The translations under genes and the position numbers were made by a program. From positions 62,001 to 126,000 of the forward strand of contig NZ_VJYD01000010.1 in NCBI RefSeq assembly GCF_007341385.1: a stretch of 64,000 nucleotides of DNA. Direction: 5' to 3'. The notes under the pieces were generated by a model, which made no database searches, was not told the DNA's origin, and was given only the letters and a program-made list of their open reading frames with translations. This DNA comes from Flavobacterium daemonense (GTDB taxonomy: Bacteria; Bacteroidota; Bacteroidia; Flavobacteriales; Flavobacteriaceae). Below are positions 1 to 8,844 of the stretch, piece after piece (the stretch's first letter is position 1; each line of letters starts with the position of its first letter).

Positions 1-592
1 AAGTATAACGCGAATAAAAAAGCTTCGGGATTCCGTGTAAACGAACGTAGACAAGCGGAAAATCGGTGAAAATGGTTTGCGGTAATTTTGGGTAGCTCAC
101 ACTGCAAAATGTAATGTTGTTTTCTAAAAAAGCGGTCCAAACTTCTTCATTCCACCAACTTTCATGACGAAATTCAATTACATTTTTAAAGCTTAAATTC
201 AAGTTTTGAATAATATGTTGCAGTCTTTCAGAGGTAAACGAATAACTCGGCGGAAACTGAAATAAAATACAACCTAATTTATCTTTCAAACCCTCTTTGC
301 AACAATTATAAAAGTTATTTAATAAAACTTCGCAGTCAATAAACTTTTTAAGATGTGTGATTTCTTTTGGCGCTTTTACCGAAAATAAAAAATCAGGAGG
401 TGTTTTATTATACCAATTTCCAAAGATTCTTAAAGTCGGAAATTTATAAAAGCTACCGTTGAATTCATAGGTTTTAAAATGTTGGCAATAAAAATCAAAC
501 CATTTTGACGTAGGCAGATTTTCGGGATAAAAAATGCCTTTCCAAAACCGATTATTATAACTCGAACATCCTATTAAAATATCATTTTTCAT
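1..592 (-). CDS. DUF72 (YecE-like) family protein, 3' end outside window
   Basis: The reading frame starts at the ATG complementary to 590-592 and runs off the left edge, giving at least 197 residues. The start reads MKNDILIGCSSYNNRFWKGI, which is the usual N-terminus of DUF72 proteins (IGTSGY..W.G.FYP). Further on it has the family blocks FSVKAPKEITH, ILFQFPPSY, IEFRHESWW and YVRLHG. The family is TIM-barrel-like and its biochemical role is not settled. The ATG overlaps the TGA of the upstream glycosylase gene as ATGA, so the two are probably translationally coupled, and a role in DNA or nucleotide repair is an inference from that pairing only. It was found by direct translation. Confidence 0.9.
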   Translation of the reverse strand, partial: MKNDILIGCSSYNNRFWKGIFYPENLPTSKWFDFYCQHFKTYEFNGSFYKFPTLRIFGNWYNKTPPDFLFSVKAPKEITHLKKFIDCEVLLNNFYNCCKEGLKDKLGCILFQFPPSYSFTSERLQHIIQNLNLSFKNVIEFRHESWWNEEVWTAFLENNITFCSVSYPKLPQTIFTDFPLVYVRLHGIPKLFYSRYT

Positions 593-1320
593 ATGTGAAG
601 CTGTTGACAATTGGTACAGAAAAAACTTCGGCGGTTTCTTTTTCCCGTGTGTTTTCTCATGAAAGGCAAATTACAACGCAAGCAAATACTTTTTGTGTAG
701 GCGAGCCAATGTTTCTTTAATTCGTACTTTTTTTTCCAATACAAAAATTCAAAACTATAAACGGAGCATTCCGAAATTATCTCAGTGATTTTCTCCGGCG
801 GAATTTTCCCAACCAACGATTCTGGATGAATGTAGCATCGGTACAAAACTTCATTTTTGATGATGTTGCCTACTCCCGAAAATATATTTTGATCTAAAAT
901 CGCATCGCAAATCATTTCGTCAGGAATTTTGTCCAGACTTTCTTTCGCTTTCTTCGGATTCCAGTTTTCATTCAGCACATCTTCGCTCCAGTCATAATAC
1001 TGATTTACATCACCTTCCAGTATTTTAATCGAACAGGTGTAGAAATTGATTTCGCCTGTAGCAAATTTCAAATGCAGTCTGGGTTTGGTTTCTTTTTGCT
1101 CGTTGACGCGGTAGGTGCCAAACATAAGCATGTGAATTTTAACTGTAAAATCATCAAAGCAAATCAAAAAATGCTTTCCCCAAGTTTTGAATGACTCGAT
1201 TTTTTTGTTTTTTAAACGCTGAATATCAATACTGCTGTTTCCAGAAACTTCAATTATTTTTTGACCAGAAAACTGTTGTACTTCTTCTTTTAAAATCAAT
1301 ATGGATGGTCCTTCGGGCAT
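589..1320 (-). CDS. Fpg/Nei family DNA glycosylase/AP lyase
   Basis: A 243-residue protein of the formamidopyrimidine-DNA glycosylase / endonuclease VIII superfamily, which removes oxidised bases and nicks the abasic site. It begins MPEGP, giving the catalytic Pro2 and Glu3 after Met removal. Lys49 in TWGKHFL fits the conserved beta-hairpin lysine. Residues 144-161 (QNIFSGVGNIIKNEVLYR) are the helix-two-turn-helix. The C-terminus is a four-cysteine zinc finger (C213, C216, C235, C238). It is slightly shorter than the usual 260-280 residues. It is the first gene of a two-gene unit with the DUF72 gene, with stop and start overlapping by 4 bp. Whether it prefers 8-oxoG (Fpg) or oxidised pyrimidines (Nei) cannot be decided by eye, so no symbol is given. 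Confidence 0.92.
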   Translation of the reverse strand: MPEGPSILILKEEVQQFSGQKIIEVSGNSSIDIQRLKNKKIESFKTWGKHFLICFDDFTVKIHMLMFGTYRVNEQKETKPRLHLKFATGEINFYTCSIKILEGDVNQYYDWSEDVLNENWNPKKAKESLDKIPDEMICDAILDQNIFSGVGNIIKNEVLYRCYIHPESLVGKIPPEKITEIISECSVYSFEFLYWKKKYELKKHWLAYTKSICLRCNLPFMRKHTGKRNRRSFFCTNCQQLHI

Positions 1321-1478
1321 AATCTTTCGTTTTTATTTTCATTTTTAACAGTTAATAAAATTACCATTCGAAAAGCCACTTGGGTTATAGCATTCTTCAA
1401 TAAAATTCTATTCTACACATCTGATAATTATACAATTACACTAAACAATTCTATAAGGAATACTCTTGTATTTAGAAG

Positions 1479-1486
1479 TAGATTTG
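1479..1486 (+). promoter_or_regulatory. -7 promoter box (TAGATTTG) upstream of the acidic-protein gene
   Basis: TAGATTTG matches the Bacteroidota -7 consensus TAnnTTTG and lies 29 bp before the ATG at 1516. No TTTG or TTG sits at the right distance upstream, so this is a one-element match only. Confidence 0.4.
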
Positions 1487-1515
1487 TTTTATAGAAATTA
1501 TAAAAACTCGAAATC

Positions 1516-2052
1516 ATGAATACTATAAATAAAAACAACAGCATTCTTAATAGAAACCCAAACGCCGCCAACAGGAATACGGTAATGAATGAAGAACTCT
1601 ATGATTTAGATGATCAAAAAAATACCGACAACAGTATTGAAGAAACTGCAAATCGCGGTTATACGGTAAGAAATGGACATAACCCAGACAAGCCAAATCC
1701 TGATGAAACTATGGATTATAGCGACGACGATTTAGACGATCTAGATGACGATTTTCATAACGACCGTGACTTAGATGACAGCAATGATAATGTCTATGAA
1801 GTGGAACTTGAAAATGACGATGATTATATCGATGAAGATCTAGACGAAGAAGTAGAAAACGATGAATTTGATAATCCCGCCGACACTTTTGAAAATGATT
1901 TTAATGAAACGGAAGACGATTTAGAAGATCTTGACGAAGATGAAGACGATTTTAATGACGAAGACGATGATAACGATGATGATAATACTTATATTGAGGA
2001 CGACGTACAAGAAGATGATGATTCGTACTCAGATGACGATTTAAGAAAATAA
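1516..2052 (+). CDS. highly acidic Asp/Glu-rich protein of unknown function
   Basis: A 178-residue reading frame that I cannot assign to a named family. After a mixed N-terminal part (residues 1-60, rich in Asn) the rest is dominated by Asp and Glu, with runs such as DDDLDDLDDDFHNDRDLDD and DDNDDDN. There is no signal peptide, membrane segment or cysteine, and the chain is probably disordered. The gene stands alone, with a -7 box upstream and a strong terminator just downstream (2073-2108), so it looks like a real single-gene unit. Possible roles include binding cations or basic proteins, but nothing in the sequence proves one. Its neighbours are stress and DNA-maintenance genes. Confidence 0.8.
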   Translation: MNTINKNNSILNRNPNAANRNTVMNEELYDLDDQKNTDNSIEETANRGYTVRNGHNPDKPNPDETMDYSDDDLDDLDDDFHNDRDLDDSNDNVYEVELENDDDYIDEDLDEEVENDEFDNPADTFENDFNETEDDLEDLDEDEDDFNDEDDDNDDDNTYIEDDVQEDDDSYSDDDLRK

Positions 2053-2072
2053 TATTTCAAACTTTAAAAAAT

Positions 2073-2108
2073 AAAAACCGTTAAGCGTAAAAACTTAACG
2101 GTTTTTTT
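2073..2108 (+). terminator. intrinsic terminator after the acidic-protein gene
   Basis: AACCGTTAAG pairs with CTTAACGGTT around a short loop and is followed by a run of seven T, 20 bp after the stop at 2052. Confidence 0.9.
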
Positions 2109-2170
2109 ATGTTTTTTCTAGGTGAAAATAATTGTATTTCTGTTCGTTACTATGTAAAATGGATAATCGT

Positions 2171-2218
2171 TGTGTAGACGCATTAAAATGTGTAGACGCA
2201 TTAAAATGCGTCTCTACG
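2171..2218. repeat. GTAGACGCATTAAAATGCGTC dyad with a tandem half copy
   Basis: TGTAGACGCATTAAAA occurs twice in tandem, and the second copy continues into an inverted arm (TGCGTCTCTAC). Relatives of this short palindrome lie at 16701-16726 and 16806-16829. It sits downstream of the convergent acidic-protein and DUF5661 genes. Confidence 0.65.
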
Positions 2219-2230
2219 ATAGGATTAATT

Positions 2231-2878
2231 TTAATCGCCAATTTTTTCCAATGTCGGGATGTCATCCATTTTTTGAAGACGCTCTGTTAATCCTGCTCTG
2301 GCTTCGGTCAATTCTTGTTCGGCTTTGCCTAATTCTTTATACCAGGCTTCTTTTCCTTTCGATGAATTTTCAATCTTTCGCATAATTTCATAAATCTCGC
2401 CTTCTGCTTCCATTACTTGCAAGCGTTTGTAATACGTCAGGCTTTCGGTCATATGTGCAAGCGCAATCATTGCCGTTAAAAACGGATGATTATTGGTCAC
2501 ATTCACGTCTTTGATTTTTCCGTGCTCAAGTTCCACTTTCAATGCATACGCAAATTCCTCCATGTTAAATTCGGCATGCTTGCTTTTTGGATTTAAATAC
2601 GCTTTAATCGCTTCGACATTATTCATTGTCGAAAGATCGACTTCGGTGTGTTTAGTATCAAGCAAGTCTTTATAAACGACATTTGCAATCGCTCTTGCTT
2701 CGGCATTTGTTGGGTCGTTTTTAGGATTTTCAAAATCACGAACCGACCAGTCCCAGTTTTGAGGATGAACAGGCTTTATGTACTTTTCACAGAAATCTGT
2801 CACATCATTTTTCAAGCTTACCATTTCGTCTTCTCTTTTTACGTAAACATCTTGATAAGCACCGCTTTTTGTTCCCAT
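2231..2878 (-). CDS. DUF5661 family protein
   Basis: A 215-residue soluble protein. Residues about 100-160 carry the block I recognise from DUF5661 proteins: EEFAYALKVELEHG, then VTNNHPFLTAMIALAHMTE, then YYKRLQVMEAE. In that family the equivalent reads VELEHG..TNVTNDDP...IALAHL.E.PDYY.RL..ME. The C-terminal 55 residues (SSKGKEAWYKELGKAEQELTEA...) look like a coiled coil. The function of the family is unknown. The gene is preceded by the DUF1328 gene on the same strand, with a hairpin at 2900-2936 between them. No export signal is visible. Family assignment is from remembered motifs and not from a profile search. Confidence 0.7.
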   Translation of the reverse strand: MGTKSGAYQDVYVKREDEMVSLKNDVTDFCEKYIKPVHPQNWDWSVRDFENPKNDPTNAEARAIANVVYKDLLDTKHTEVDLSTMNNVEAIKAYLNPKSKHAEFNMEEFAYALKVELEHGKIKDVNVTNNHPFLTAMIALAHMTESLTYYKRLQVMEAEGEIYEIMRKIENSSKGKEAWYKELGKAEQELTEARAGLTERLQKMDDIPTLEKIGD

Positions 2879-2899
2879 AATTGTTATTTTTTAAAAGAT

Positions 2900-2936
2900 A
2901 AACGACACAAAATACCAAAATATAGTTGTGTCGTTT
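2900..2936 (-). terminator. hairpin between the DUF1328 and DUF5661 genes
   Basis: AAACGACACAA and TTGTGTCGTTT form a perfect 11-bp stem around a 15-nt loop, about 30 bp downstream of the DUF1328 stop. The T-run after it is moderate, so it may be a terminator or an attenuator for the downstream DUF5661 gene. Confidence 0.55.
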
Positions 2937-2967
2937 TTATCGCTATTATTTACTGAGATTCTTTGGT

Positions 2968-3129
2968 TTATACACTTCTTCGGCCACTGATAAGCGAAAT
3001 GATAAATAACACCAAGAATATAAAAAATAAAACTTTTGCTATACTAGCTGCTCCAGCGGCAATGCCACCAAAACCAAATATTCCGGCAACTATTGCCAAA
3101 ATAATAAATATGACTGTCCAACGTAACAT
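2968..3129 (-). CDS. DUF1328 (YtjA-like) small membrane protein
   Basis: A 53-residue gene that falls below usual length cut-offs. It translates as [20 protein letters not shown], then [20 protein letters not shown], then [13 protein letters not shown]. The LRW start, the AxxAGxFGFGG block and the A..AK.LF..FL..F centre are the signature of DUF1328/YtjA, a two-helix inner-membrane protein of unknown function that is common in stress gene clusters. Two hydrophobic helices are evident (about residues 4-20 and 30-48). It lies between the topoisomerase gene and the DUF5661 gene on the same strand. Confidence 0.9.
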   Translation of the reverse strand: MLRWTVIFIILAIVAGIFGFGGIAAGAASIAKVLFFIFLVLFIISLISGRRSV

Positions 3130-3237
3130 AATAATTGATTTTTAATTAATAATGATTTTGTTTGTTTCTCAAATTTCATGCTTTTAAAGGAGATGCATTA
3201 ACTCTAAACGATTTATTTCTAGCTCTATAACTGTGAT

Positions 3238-4323
3238 TTATTTTAAATTGACCTGATAATTTTCGATCAATTCTGCGAAAGCAGTTTCTGAGCGTGAAAA
3301 ATATTTTTTATTGCTTCGGCTCTTTTTTGCTTTGTCAAAATAGGGCTGAATCGATCCATCTTCATAAGTCGAAACCAAAAGCGGATGAACGTAATAATTT
3401 TTGCATACATTTCTTGTGTTTCCAAGTGCTTCGGCTGTGGCGTCGTATGCGGTTATGATGTTTTTTTTGATTTCTTTTTCGTCTGATGAAATTCCGATTT
3501 CCATTAAATTTTCAAAGAATATTATTGAAGCTGCCCAAGTTCTAAAATCTTTTGCACTGAAATATTCTCCCGAAATTTCATGCAGATATTCGTTGACCAT
3601 ATGACTGTCTAAAACTTTGCGTTCGCCATTTTTGTCGTAATATTTAAAAACTTCCCAACCCGGAATTTCCTCGCATCGGCTAACCAGTTTTATAAGCTGT
3701 TTATTTCTGGTTGTAATCGTGTGCTGTTTTCCTTTTTTTCCGACGAATTCAAATCGGAGGAAATTTTTATTGATGTTGATGTGTCTTTTTCTCAACGTCG
3801 AAAGTCCATACGATTTATTGTCTTTTGCGTATTTCTCATTCCCGATTCTGATATGCGTTTCTTCCATTAACCGAATCACTAATGCAATTACTTTTTCTTT
3901 AGACCATTCTTTTTGCTCCAAATCACGATCGACTTGTTTGCGTATCGCGGGAAGCTTTTGACCAAATTCGGCTATTTTGTAAAACTTCGTTTGGTTTCGT
4001 ATTTGATTCCATTTCGGATGATAACGGTATTGTTTTCTGTTCTTTACATCTAAACCAACCGCTTGCAAATGTCCGTTTGACAAATCTGAAATATGCACAT
4101 TTACCCATGCTGGGGGCAAAACTAAACTGCTGAAGCGTTTTAATTCGCTTTTTTGCTTAATGCAGCGGCCATTTTTTTTATAAACAAAACCATCTTCGCT
4201 TTCGCATCGTTCAATTGGCAATTTTTGATTGCTTACGTAAACCAAATCCAATTTTTCAAGTACCAAATGCGGTGACTTGATTAATTGATTCATAAGTTTT
4301 TGCTGAGCGACTTTTGCAGGCAT
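3238..4323 (-). CDS. DNA topoisomerase IB (poxvirus/eukaryote type)
   Basis: A 361-residue enzyme that relaxes supercoiled DNA through a 3'-phosphotyrosyl link, without ATP. Recognisable blocks in order are PPAWVNVHIS (residues 70-79), YHPKWNQIRNQTKF (101-114), IRIGNEKYAKDNKSYGLSTL (158-177, with the first catalytic Arg), VGKKGKQH (catalytic Lys region, 194-201), SAKDFRTW (256-263, second Arg) and the active-site motif NTRNVCKNYYVHP, where Tyr311 just before VHP is the likely nucleophile. Length fits bacterial TopIB. A small SAP/Rho-N-like gene ends 12 bp upstream on the same strand, so the two probably form one transcript. Confidence 0.95.
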   Translation of the reverse strand: MPAKVAQQKLMNQLIKSPHLVLEKLDLVYVSNQKLPIERCESEDGFVYKKNGRCIKQKSELKRFSSLVLPPAWVNVHISDLSNGHLQAVGLDVKNRKQYRYHPKWNQIRNQTKFYKIAEFGQKLPAIRKQVDRDLEQKEWSKEKVIALVIRLMEETHIRIGNEKYAKDNKSYGLSTLRKRHININKNFLRFEFVGKKGKQHTITTRNKQLIKLVSRCEEIPGWEVFKYYDKNGERKVLDSHMVNEYLHEISGEYFSAKDFRTWAASIIFFENLMEIGISSDEKEIKKNIITAYDATAEALGNTRNVCKNYYVHPLLVSTYEDGSIQPYFDKAKKSRSNKKYFSRSETAFAELIENYQVNLK

Positions 4324-4335
4324 GGTTTTAATTTT

Positions 4336-4575
4336 TTAATTATTTCTCAATGAATGTATTAAGGCTTTTTTGTTCATATAGGAACGTCCTTTTATTCCAA
4401 CTTTAACGGCTTGTTTCAGCAATTCCTCTTTTGTCCATTCTTCATATGGTTTTGCTTTTCCGCCTTTCTCGCCAGCGTCTGGAGTATTGGCAATTCGAGC
4501 CGATTTCTCTTTGCTGTATCCTTTCTCAACTAGAGCCTCGTACTGCTTTTCGTTTTTAATTCTTGGATTGGGCAT
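4336..4575 (-). CDS. Small Rho-termination-factor N-domain (SAP-like) protein
   Basis: A 79-residue basic protein. The N-terminal part (NEKQYEALVEKGYSKEKSARIANTPDAG) matches the conserved block of small DUF7218-type proteins. The C-terminal part (EEWTKEELLKQAVKVGIKGR, then SYMNKKALIHSLRNN) fits a Rho N-terminal or SAP-like helix-extended-loop-helix that binds nucleic acid. Such proteins often sit beside Ku/LigD or topoisomerase genes in Bacteroidota and Proteobacteria (from memory). Here it is immediately upstream of the TopIB gene with a 12-bp gap. A role in delivering or regulating the topoisomerase is an inference from that adjacency. Confidence 0.8.
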   Translation of the reverse strand: MPNPRIKNEKQYEALVEKGYSKEKSARIANTPDAGEKGGKAKPYEEWTKEELLKQAVKVGIKGRSYMNKKALIHSLRNN

Positions 4576-4742
4576 GACTTCTAAATTTTAGGTTAATGAT
4601 TTAAAATGTATGGTATGTCAAAGTTCCCAAAAAAGTAAGGGGATTCTGTTATAGAATTTTGGTTTTAACTTTCATAATTTGAGTTATAAATTTTGAATTA
4701 TACCATTAATTTTTTTGCAGATGCCTAGCTTTCATCGCAATC

Positions 4743-4792
4743 TTGTCATTTCGACGAAGGAGAAATCTTCGCAAGTAGCTCCGCAAAGATTG
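4743..4792. repeat. Half copy of the 100-bp TGTCATTTCGACGAAGG element
   Basis: Starts TTGTCATTTCGACGAAGG and continues as in one arm of the complete copies at 14900, 36514 and 41940 (…TTCGCAAGTAGCTCCGCA…). The second, inverted arm is missing, so this is a solo arm. Confidence 0.85.
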
Positions 4793-4820
4793 TTTAAGAG
4801 TGAAATAAATTAAAAACAAA

Positions 4821-4847
4821 AATCCCATTCGTTATACGAATGGGATT
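4821..4847 (-). terminator. terminator for the gene at 4914-5309
   Basis: AATCCCATTCGT pairs with ACGAATGGGATT around a 3-nt loop, a perfect 12-bp stem. Read on the minus strand, it is followed by TTTTTGTTTTT. Confidence 0.85.
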
Positions 4848-4913
4848 TCCTAAAAAATAGTATAATATTTAGTTAATTCTGCTTCAATAGAATTTCAAAA
4901 TCTCATATTAAAT

Positions 4914-5309
4914 CTAGCTCCAGCTCATATTTATCAAAACTCTAGTTCCTTCTATTTTAACTTTTCCTCCATAAGCTTCACTGTCTCTTGGATGAATTTC
5001 ATATGTTTTAATTCCATTTCTTATTTCGGGTTTAACATTTTTAAAACCTTTACTTTTTAAAATCCAATTTTTAATTGCAGGTTCAGAACTTGTAAATTCA
5101 ATAATAAATTGTCTTGTGAACATACTTCCAGGTTTTTCCATGTAAATAATCTCTGCATTTTCGGGAAGTTTATTTAATTGCCCCCAAGTTAATGCCGCAT
5201 TAATTGCATCATCTCTTTGCCAAGGCATTACAAAAGTTGAAAAAAAGTTGAAGTAAAGAAATAATATTCCTATAAATAATAATCCTGAAAGTATCTTAAT
5301 TATTCTCAT
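4914..5309 (-). CDS. hypothetical membrane-anchored protein
   Basis: A 131-residue protein that I do not recognise. Residues 5-27 form one hydrophobic segment (IKILSGLLFIGILFLYFNFF), followed by PWQRDDAINAALTWGQL and a mixed alpha/beta region with ITYEIHP-like and KVKIEGTRVLINM strands. That fits a single N-terminal anchor with a small periplasmic domain. It has its own terminator downstream and no partner gene in the same direction. No lipobox cysteine is present. Confidence 0.65.
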   Translation of the reverse strand: MRIIKILSGLLFIGILFLYFNFFSTFVMPWQRDDAINAALTWGQLNKLPENAEIIYMEKPGSMFTRQFIIEFTSSEPAIKNWILKSKGFKNVKPEIRNGIKTYEIHPRDSEAYGGKVKIEGTRVLINMSWS

Positions 5310-5512
5310 ATTAATAGTCCTTTTATATTATTTAGTAAACCATCAGCAATTGAATCTAAAACAAATATTGTAATTAAAAACAAATTTATTTTACGGTAAA
5401 CCTTATTTTGAGATTAAGTCATCCAAATCATATAACAATCTCCAAAAATCCTGTAAGAGATTCCTTTATCTTCTAAATAATTTTACATTATAACTTTCAA
5501 ACAATTAAAATC

Positions 5513-6100
5513 ATGAAAAAGATACTATTAGCCGGTAAAGCAATTTTAGGAGCAGGACTTATTATTCTATTTCTTCAATCTTGTAAAAACGAAACCAAAC
5601 AAGAAGATCCAAAAGAGGTTGCTGAAGATGCCAACGAAGCAAAATTCGACTCAATTGACAGCAAAGAAGATGATTCTGAATTTTTAGTGGATCAGGCAGA
5701 AATTAATTTGGCTGAAATCGAAATCGGGAAATTGGCACAACAAAAAAGCACTAATCCTGAGGTGAAAAAATTCGGAAAAATGCTTGTTGATGAGCATACA
5801 AAATCGGCTTCAGAAGTTAGCGCTTTGGCGAAAGCTAAAAACTTTACACTTCCAACTACTCTTACCGAAGAAGGTCAGGATGAATACAATAAACTAAACG
5901 AGAAATCGGGTCTTGATTTTGACAAAAAATTTGCCGATATGATGATCGACGGTCACGAAAAAGCCATCAAAAAACTTCAAAAAGCAGCCGAAGACGCTAC
6001 TGATAATGATGTGAAACTTTGGGCTTCAAATAATATTGCAGGTTTGACAGCACATTTAGAACATGCTAAATTGCTGAAACAAAATTTGGACAAGAAGTAA
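5513..6100 (+). CDS. DUF4142 domain lipoprotein
   Basis: A 195-residue protein. The N-terminus MKKILLAGKAILGAGLIILF is followed by LQSC, a lipobox with Cys24 as the lipidated residue. From about residue 58 comes a DUF4142 four-helix domain: FLVDQAEINLAEIEIGKLAQ, then NPEVKKFGKMLVDEHTK, LDFDKKFADMMIDGHEKAI, and a last helix ending AHLEHAKLLKQ. DUF4142 proteins are ferritin-like in fold and appear in stress and biofilm contexts without an established activity. The linker (residues 25-55) is very acidic. A strong terminator follows at 6201. Confidence 0.9.
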   Translation: MKKILLAGKAILGAGLIILFLQSCKNETKQEDPKEVAEDANEAKFDSIDSKEDDSEFLVDQAEINLAEIEIGKLAQQKSTNPEVKKFGKMLVDEHTKSASEVSALAKAKNFTLPTTLTEEGQDEYNKLNEKSGLDFDKKFADMMIDGHEKAIKKLQKAAEDATDNDVKLWASNNIAGLTAHLEHAKLLKQNLDKK

Positions 6101-6130
6101 AATAAATTTAATTGGTTATTATTTATTTTT

Positions 6131-6184
6131 AGACGCTAAGATTCTAAGGTCCTGAGATGCTAAGTAATTAAGCATCTAAGAACC
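6131..6184. repeat. CTAAGATTCTAAGG quasi-palindrome, copy 1
   Basis: A left arm made of near-tandem 8-9-mers (CTAAGATTCTAAGG, then TGAGATGCTAAG) and a short inverted right arm (GCATCTAAGAACC). The same family recurs at 6242, 7321, 8762, 23101 and 60142. Confidence 0.75.
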
Positions 6185-6200
6185 CCAAATCTTTGCAAAA

Positions 6201-6232
6201 AACCCCTCAAGAGTTGAATTGCTTGAGGGGTT
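6201..6232 (+). terminator. terminator after the DUF4142 gene
   Basis: AACCCCTCAAG pairs with CTTGAGGGGTT around a 10-nt loop, followed by a long T-run. It lies between two copies of the CTAAGATTCTAAGG repeat. Confidence 0.85.
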
Positions 6233-6241
6233 ACTTTTTTT

Positions 6242-6328
6242 TAGGTTGCTAAGATTCTGAGGTTCTAAGGGACTAAGTTTTTTTTTAAAATCTTAGAACC
6301 TTAGCATCTTAGACCCTCAGAACCTTAA
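6242..6328. repeat. CTAAGATTCTAAGG quasi-palindrome, copy 2
   Basis: The left arm (6242-6277) and inverted right arm (6290-6328) are each built of the near-tandem words TTCTAAGG, GATTCTGAGG and GACTAAG. The right arm ends 2 bp before the stop codon of the aldo/keto reductase gene. Confidence 0.8.
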
Positions 6329-6330
6329 AA

Positions 6331-7550
<1,220 letters not shown>

Positions 7551-7551
7551 T

Positions 7552-8604
7552 TTATTTCAAAGAAGCCATATCAATTACAAAACGGTACTTAATATCGCCT
7601 TTTAAAAGTCTTTCATAAGCGTCGTTTACATCGTTTACACCAATTAATTCGATGTCTGCGGTAATATTGTGTTCTGCACAGAAATCAAGCATTTCTTGAG
7701 TTTCGGCAATTCCACCAATAGCTGAACCAGCAAAACTTCTTCGGCCTAACAAAAGACTGAATGATGTTACAGGAAGTGGTTCCATTGGTGCGCCAACTAA
7801 AGTTAAAGTTCCATCAACTTTCAGCAAATTCAAGTAAGCATCGATGCTATGTTCTGCAGAAACGCAATCCAAAATAAAATTAAGGCTTTTTGTATGTTTT
7901 GCCATTTGTGCTGGATCTGTAGATAAAACTACTTCATCGGCACCAAGTTCTTTTGCAGCTTCAAATTTTGATACCGAAGTTGTGAAAACGACTACATGAG
8001 CTCCCATTGCTTTCGCCAATTTGATTCCCATATGACCTAAACCGCCAATACCAACAATTCCCACTTTTTGTCCAGGACCAACTTTCCAATGTTTTAATGG
8101 TGAATATGTTGTGATTCCGGCGCAAAGCAAAGGCGCTACTCCTGCAAGATCCAATTTATCGGAAATATGAAGCACATAATTTTCATCGACTACAATGCTT
8201 TGAGAATATCCTCCAAAAGTGTGTCCGCCTAAATGTTTGTCTGGCGAATTGAATGTCAATATGCTTCCTTCGTCGCAATATTGCTCCAAGTCACTTTTGC
8301 AATGCTCGCATTCTCTGCAAGAATCAACCATACAACCAACTCCGGCTAATTCGCCTACTTTGAAGTTTTTAACGTGATCGCCCACTTTTACAACTCTACC
8401 TACTATTTCGTGTCCAGGAACAATTGGATACATTGTTCCGTGCCACTCATTTCTAGCCGAATGTAAATCGGAATGGCAAATACCGCAGTATAAAATTTCG
8501 ATTTCTACATCATGAGCCTGTACAGCTCTTCTTTGAATGTCTAATGTTTTTAATGGTGCTTCGGCCGCTTCTGTACCAAAGGCTTTTATGTTTTTTGTTT
8601 CCAT
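7552..8604 (-). CDS. zinc-dependent alcohol dehydrogenase (YahK/CAD type)
   Basis: A 350-residue medium-chain dehydrogenase that interconverts aldehydes and primary alcohols with NADP(H). Catalytic zinc ligands are Cys40 (YCGICHSDLH) and His65-Glu66 (PGHEIVG). Structural zinc cysteines are C96, C99, C102 and C110. The Rossmann glycine motif is GIGGLGHMGIKLAKAMGA. The closest remembered relatives are E. coli YahK and cinnamyl-alcohol dehydrogenases, which reduce many aldehydes. It is followed by the aldo/keto reductase gene and preceded by the cupin gene on the same strand, with long repeats in both spacers. Confidence 0.95.
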   Translation of the reverse strand: METKNIKAFGTEAAEAPLKTLDIQRRAVQAHDVEIEILYCGICHSDLHSARNEWHGTMYPIVPGHEIVGRVVKVGDHVKNFKVGELAGVGCMVDSCRECEHCKSDLEQYCDEGSILTFNSPDKHLGGHTFGGYSQSIVVDENYVLHISDKLDLAGVAPLLCAGITTYSPLKHWKVGPGQKVGIVGIGGLGHMGIKLAKAMGAHVVVFTTSVSKFEAAKELGADEVVLSTDPAQMAKHTKSLNFILDCVSAEHSIDAYLNLLKVDGTLTLVGAPMEPLPVTSFSLLLGRRSFAGSAIGGIAETQEMLDFCAEHNITADIELIGVNDVNDAYERLLKGDIKYRFVIDMASLK

Positions 8605-8693
8605 AATTTATATTTACTGTTTTTTAGTTTTTTTGTTTTTTTTTTGTTTCAGGTTTAAGGTTTAAGGTTTCAGGTTTCAGACGACACGTTTTA

Positions 8694-8747
8694 ATCACAA
8701 AGCACACTAGAAATAAAAACTTTGCGTCTTTGCGACTTTGCGTGAGA
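8694..8747. repeat. CTTTGCGTCTTTGCG low-complexity repeat
   Basis: CTTTGCGTCTTTGCGACTTTGCGTGAG belongs, arm by arm, to the CGCAAAG family also seen at 10574-10710, 42119-42205, 47438-47480 and 62060-62125. Just before it (8646-8680) is a GTTTCAGGTTTAAGG tract of another family. Confidence 0.6.
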
Positions 8748-8761
8748 TTACATCAGCAAAA

Positions 8762-8844
8762 CTTAGCATCTCAGAACCTCAGTATCTTAGAACCTCAGAA
8801 TCTTAGAACCTCAGAATCTTAGAACCTCAGAATCTTAGCAACTC
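8762..8844. repeat. 16-bp tandem repeat of the CTTAGAACCTCAG family that overlaps the cupin gene
   Basis: The word TCAGAATCTTAGAACC recurs with a 16-bp period (about 3.5 units). The array runs over the end of the cupin gene: the cupin stop codon TAA (8835-8837) and the preceding codons lie inside the repeat word GTTGCTAAGATTCTGAGG. Confidence 0.85.

Larger units (their letters stand above)
4576..4913. other. 338-bp spacer without a gene
   Basis: It holds a half copy of the 100-bp repeat (4743-4792) and a terminator hairpin (4821-4847). I see no supported reading frame. The part next to 4575 should carry the promoter of the Rho-N/TopIB unit, but no clear -33/-7 pair is visible. Confidence 0.7.

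Noticed and set aside
2170..2385. 71-residue plus-strand frame
   Set aside because: Its start (MCRRIKMCRRIKM) is the direct repeat, and the remainder is antisense to the DUF5661 gene.
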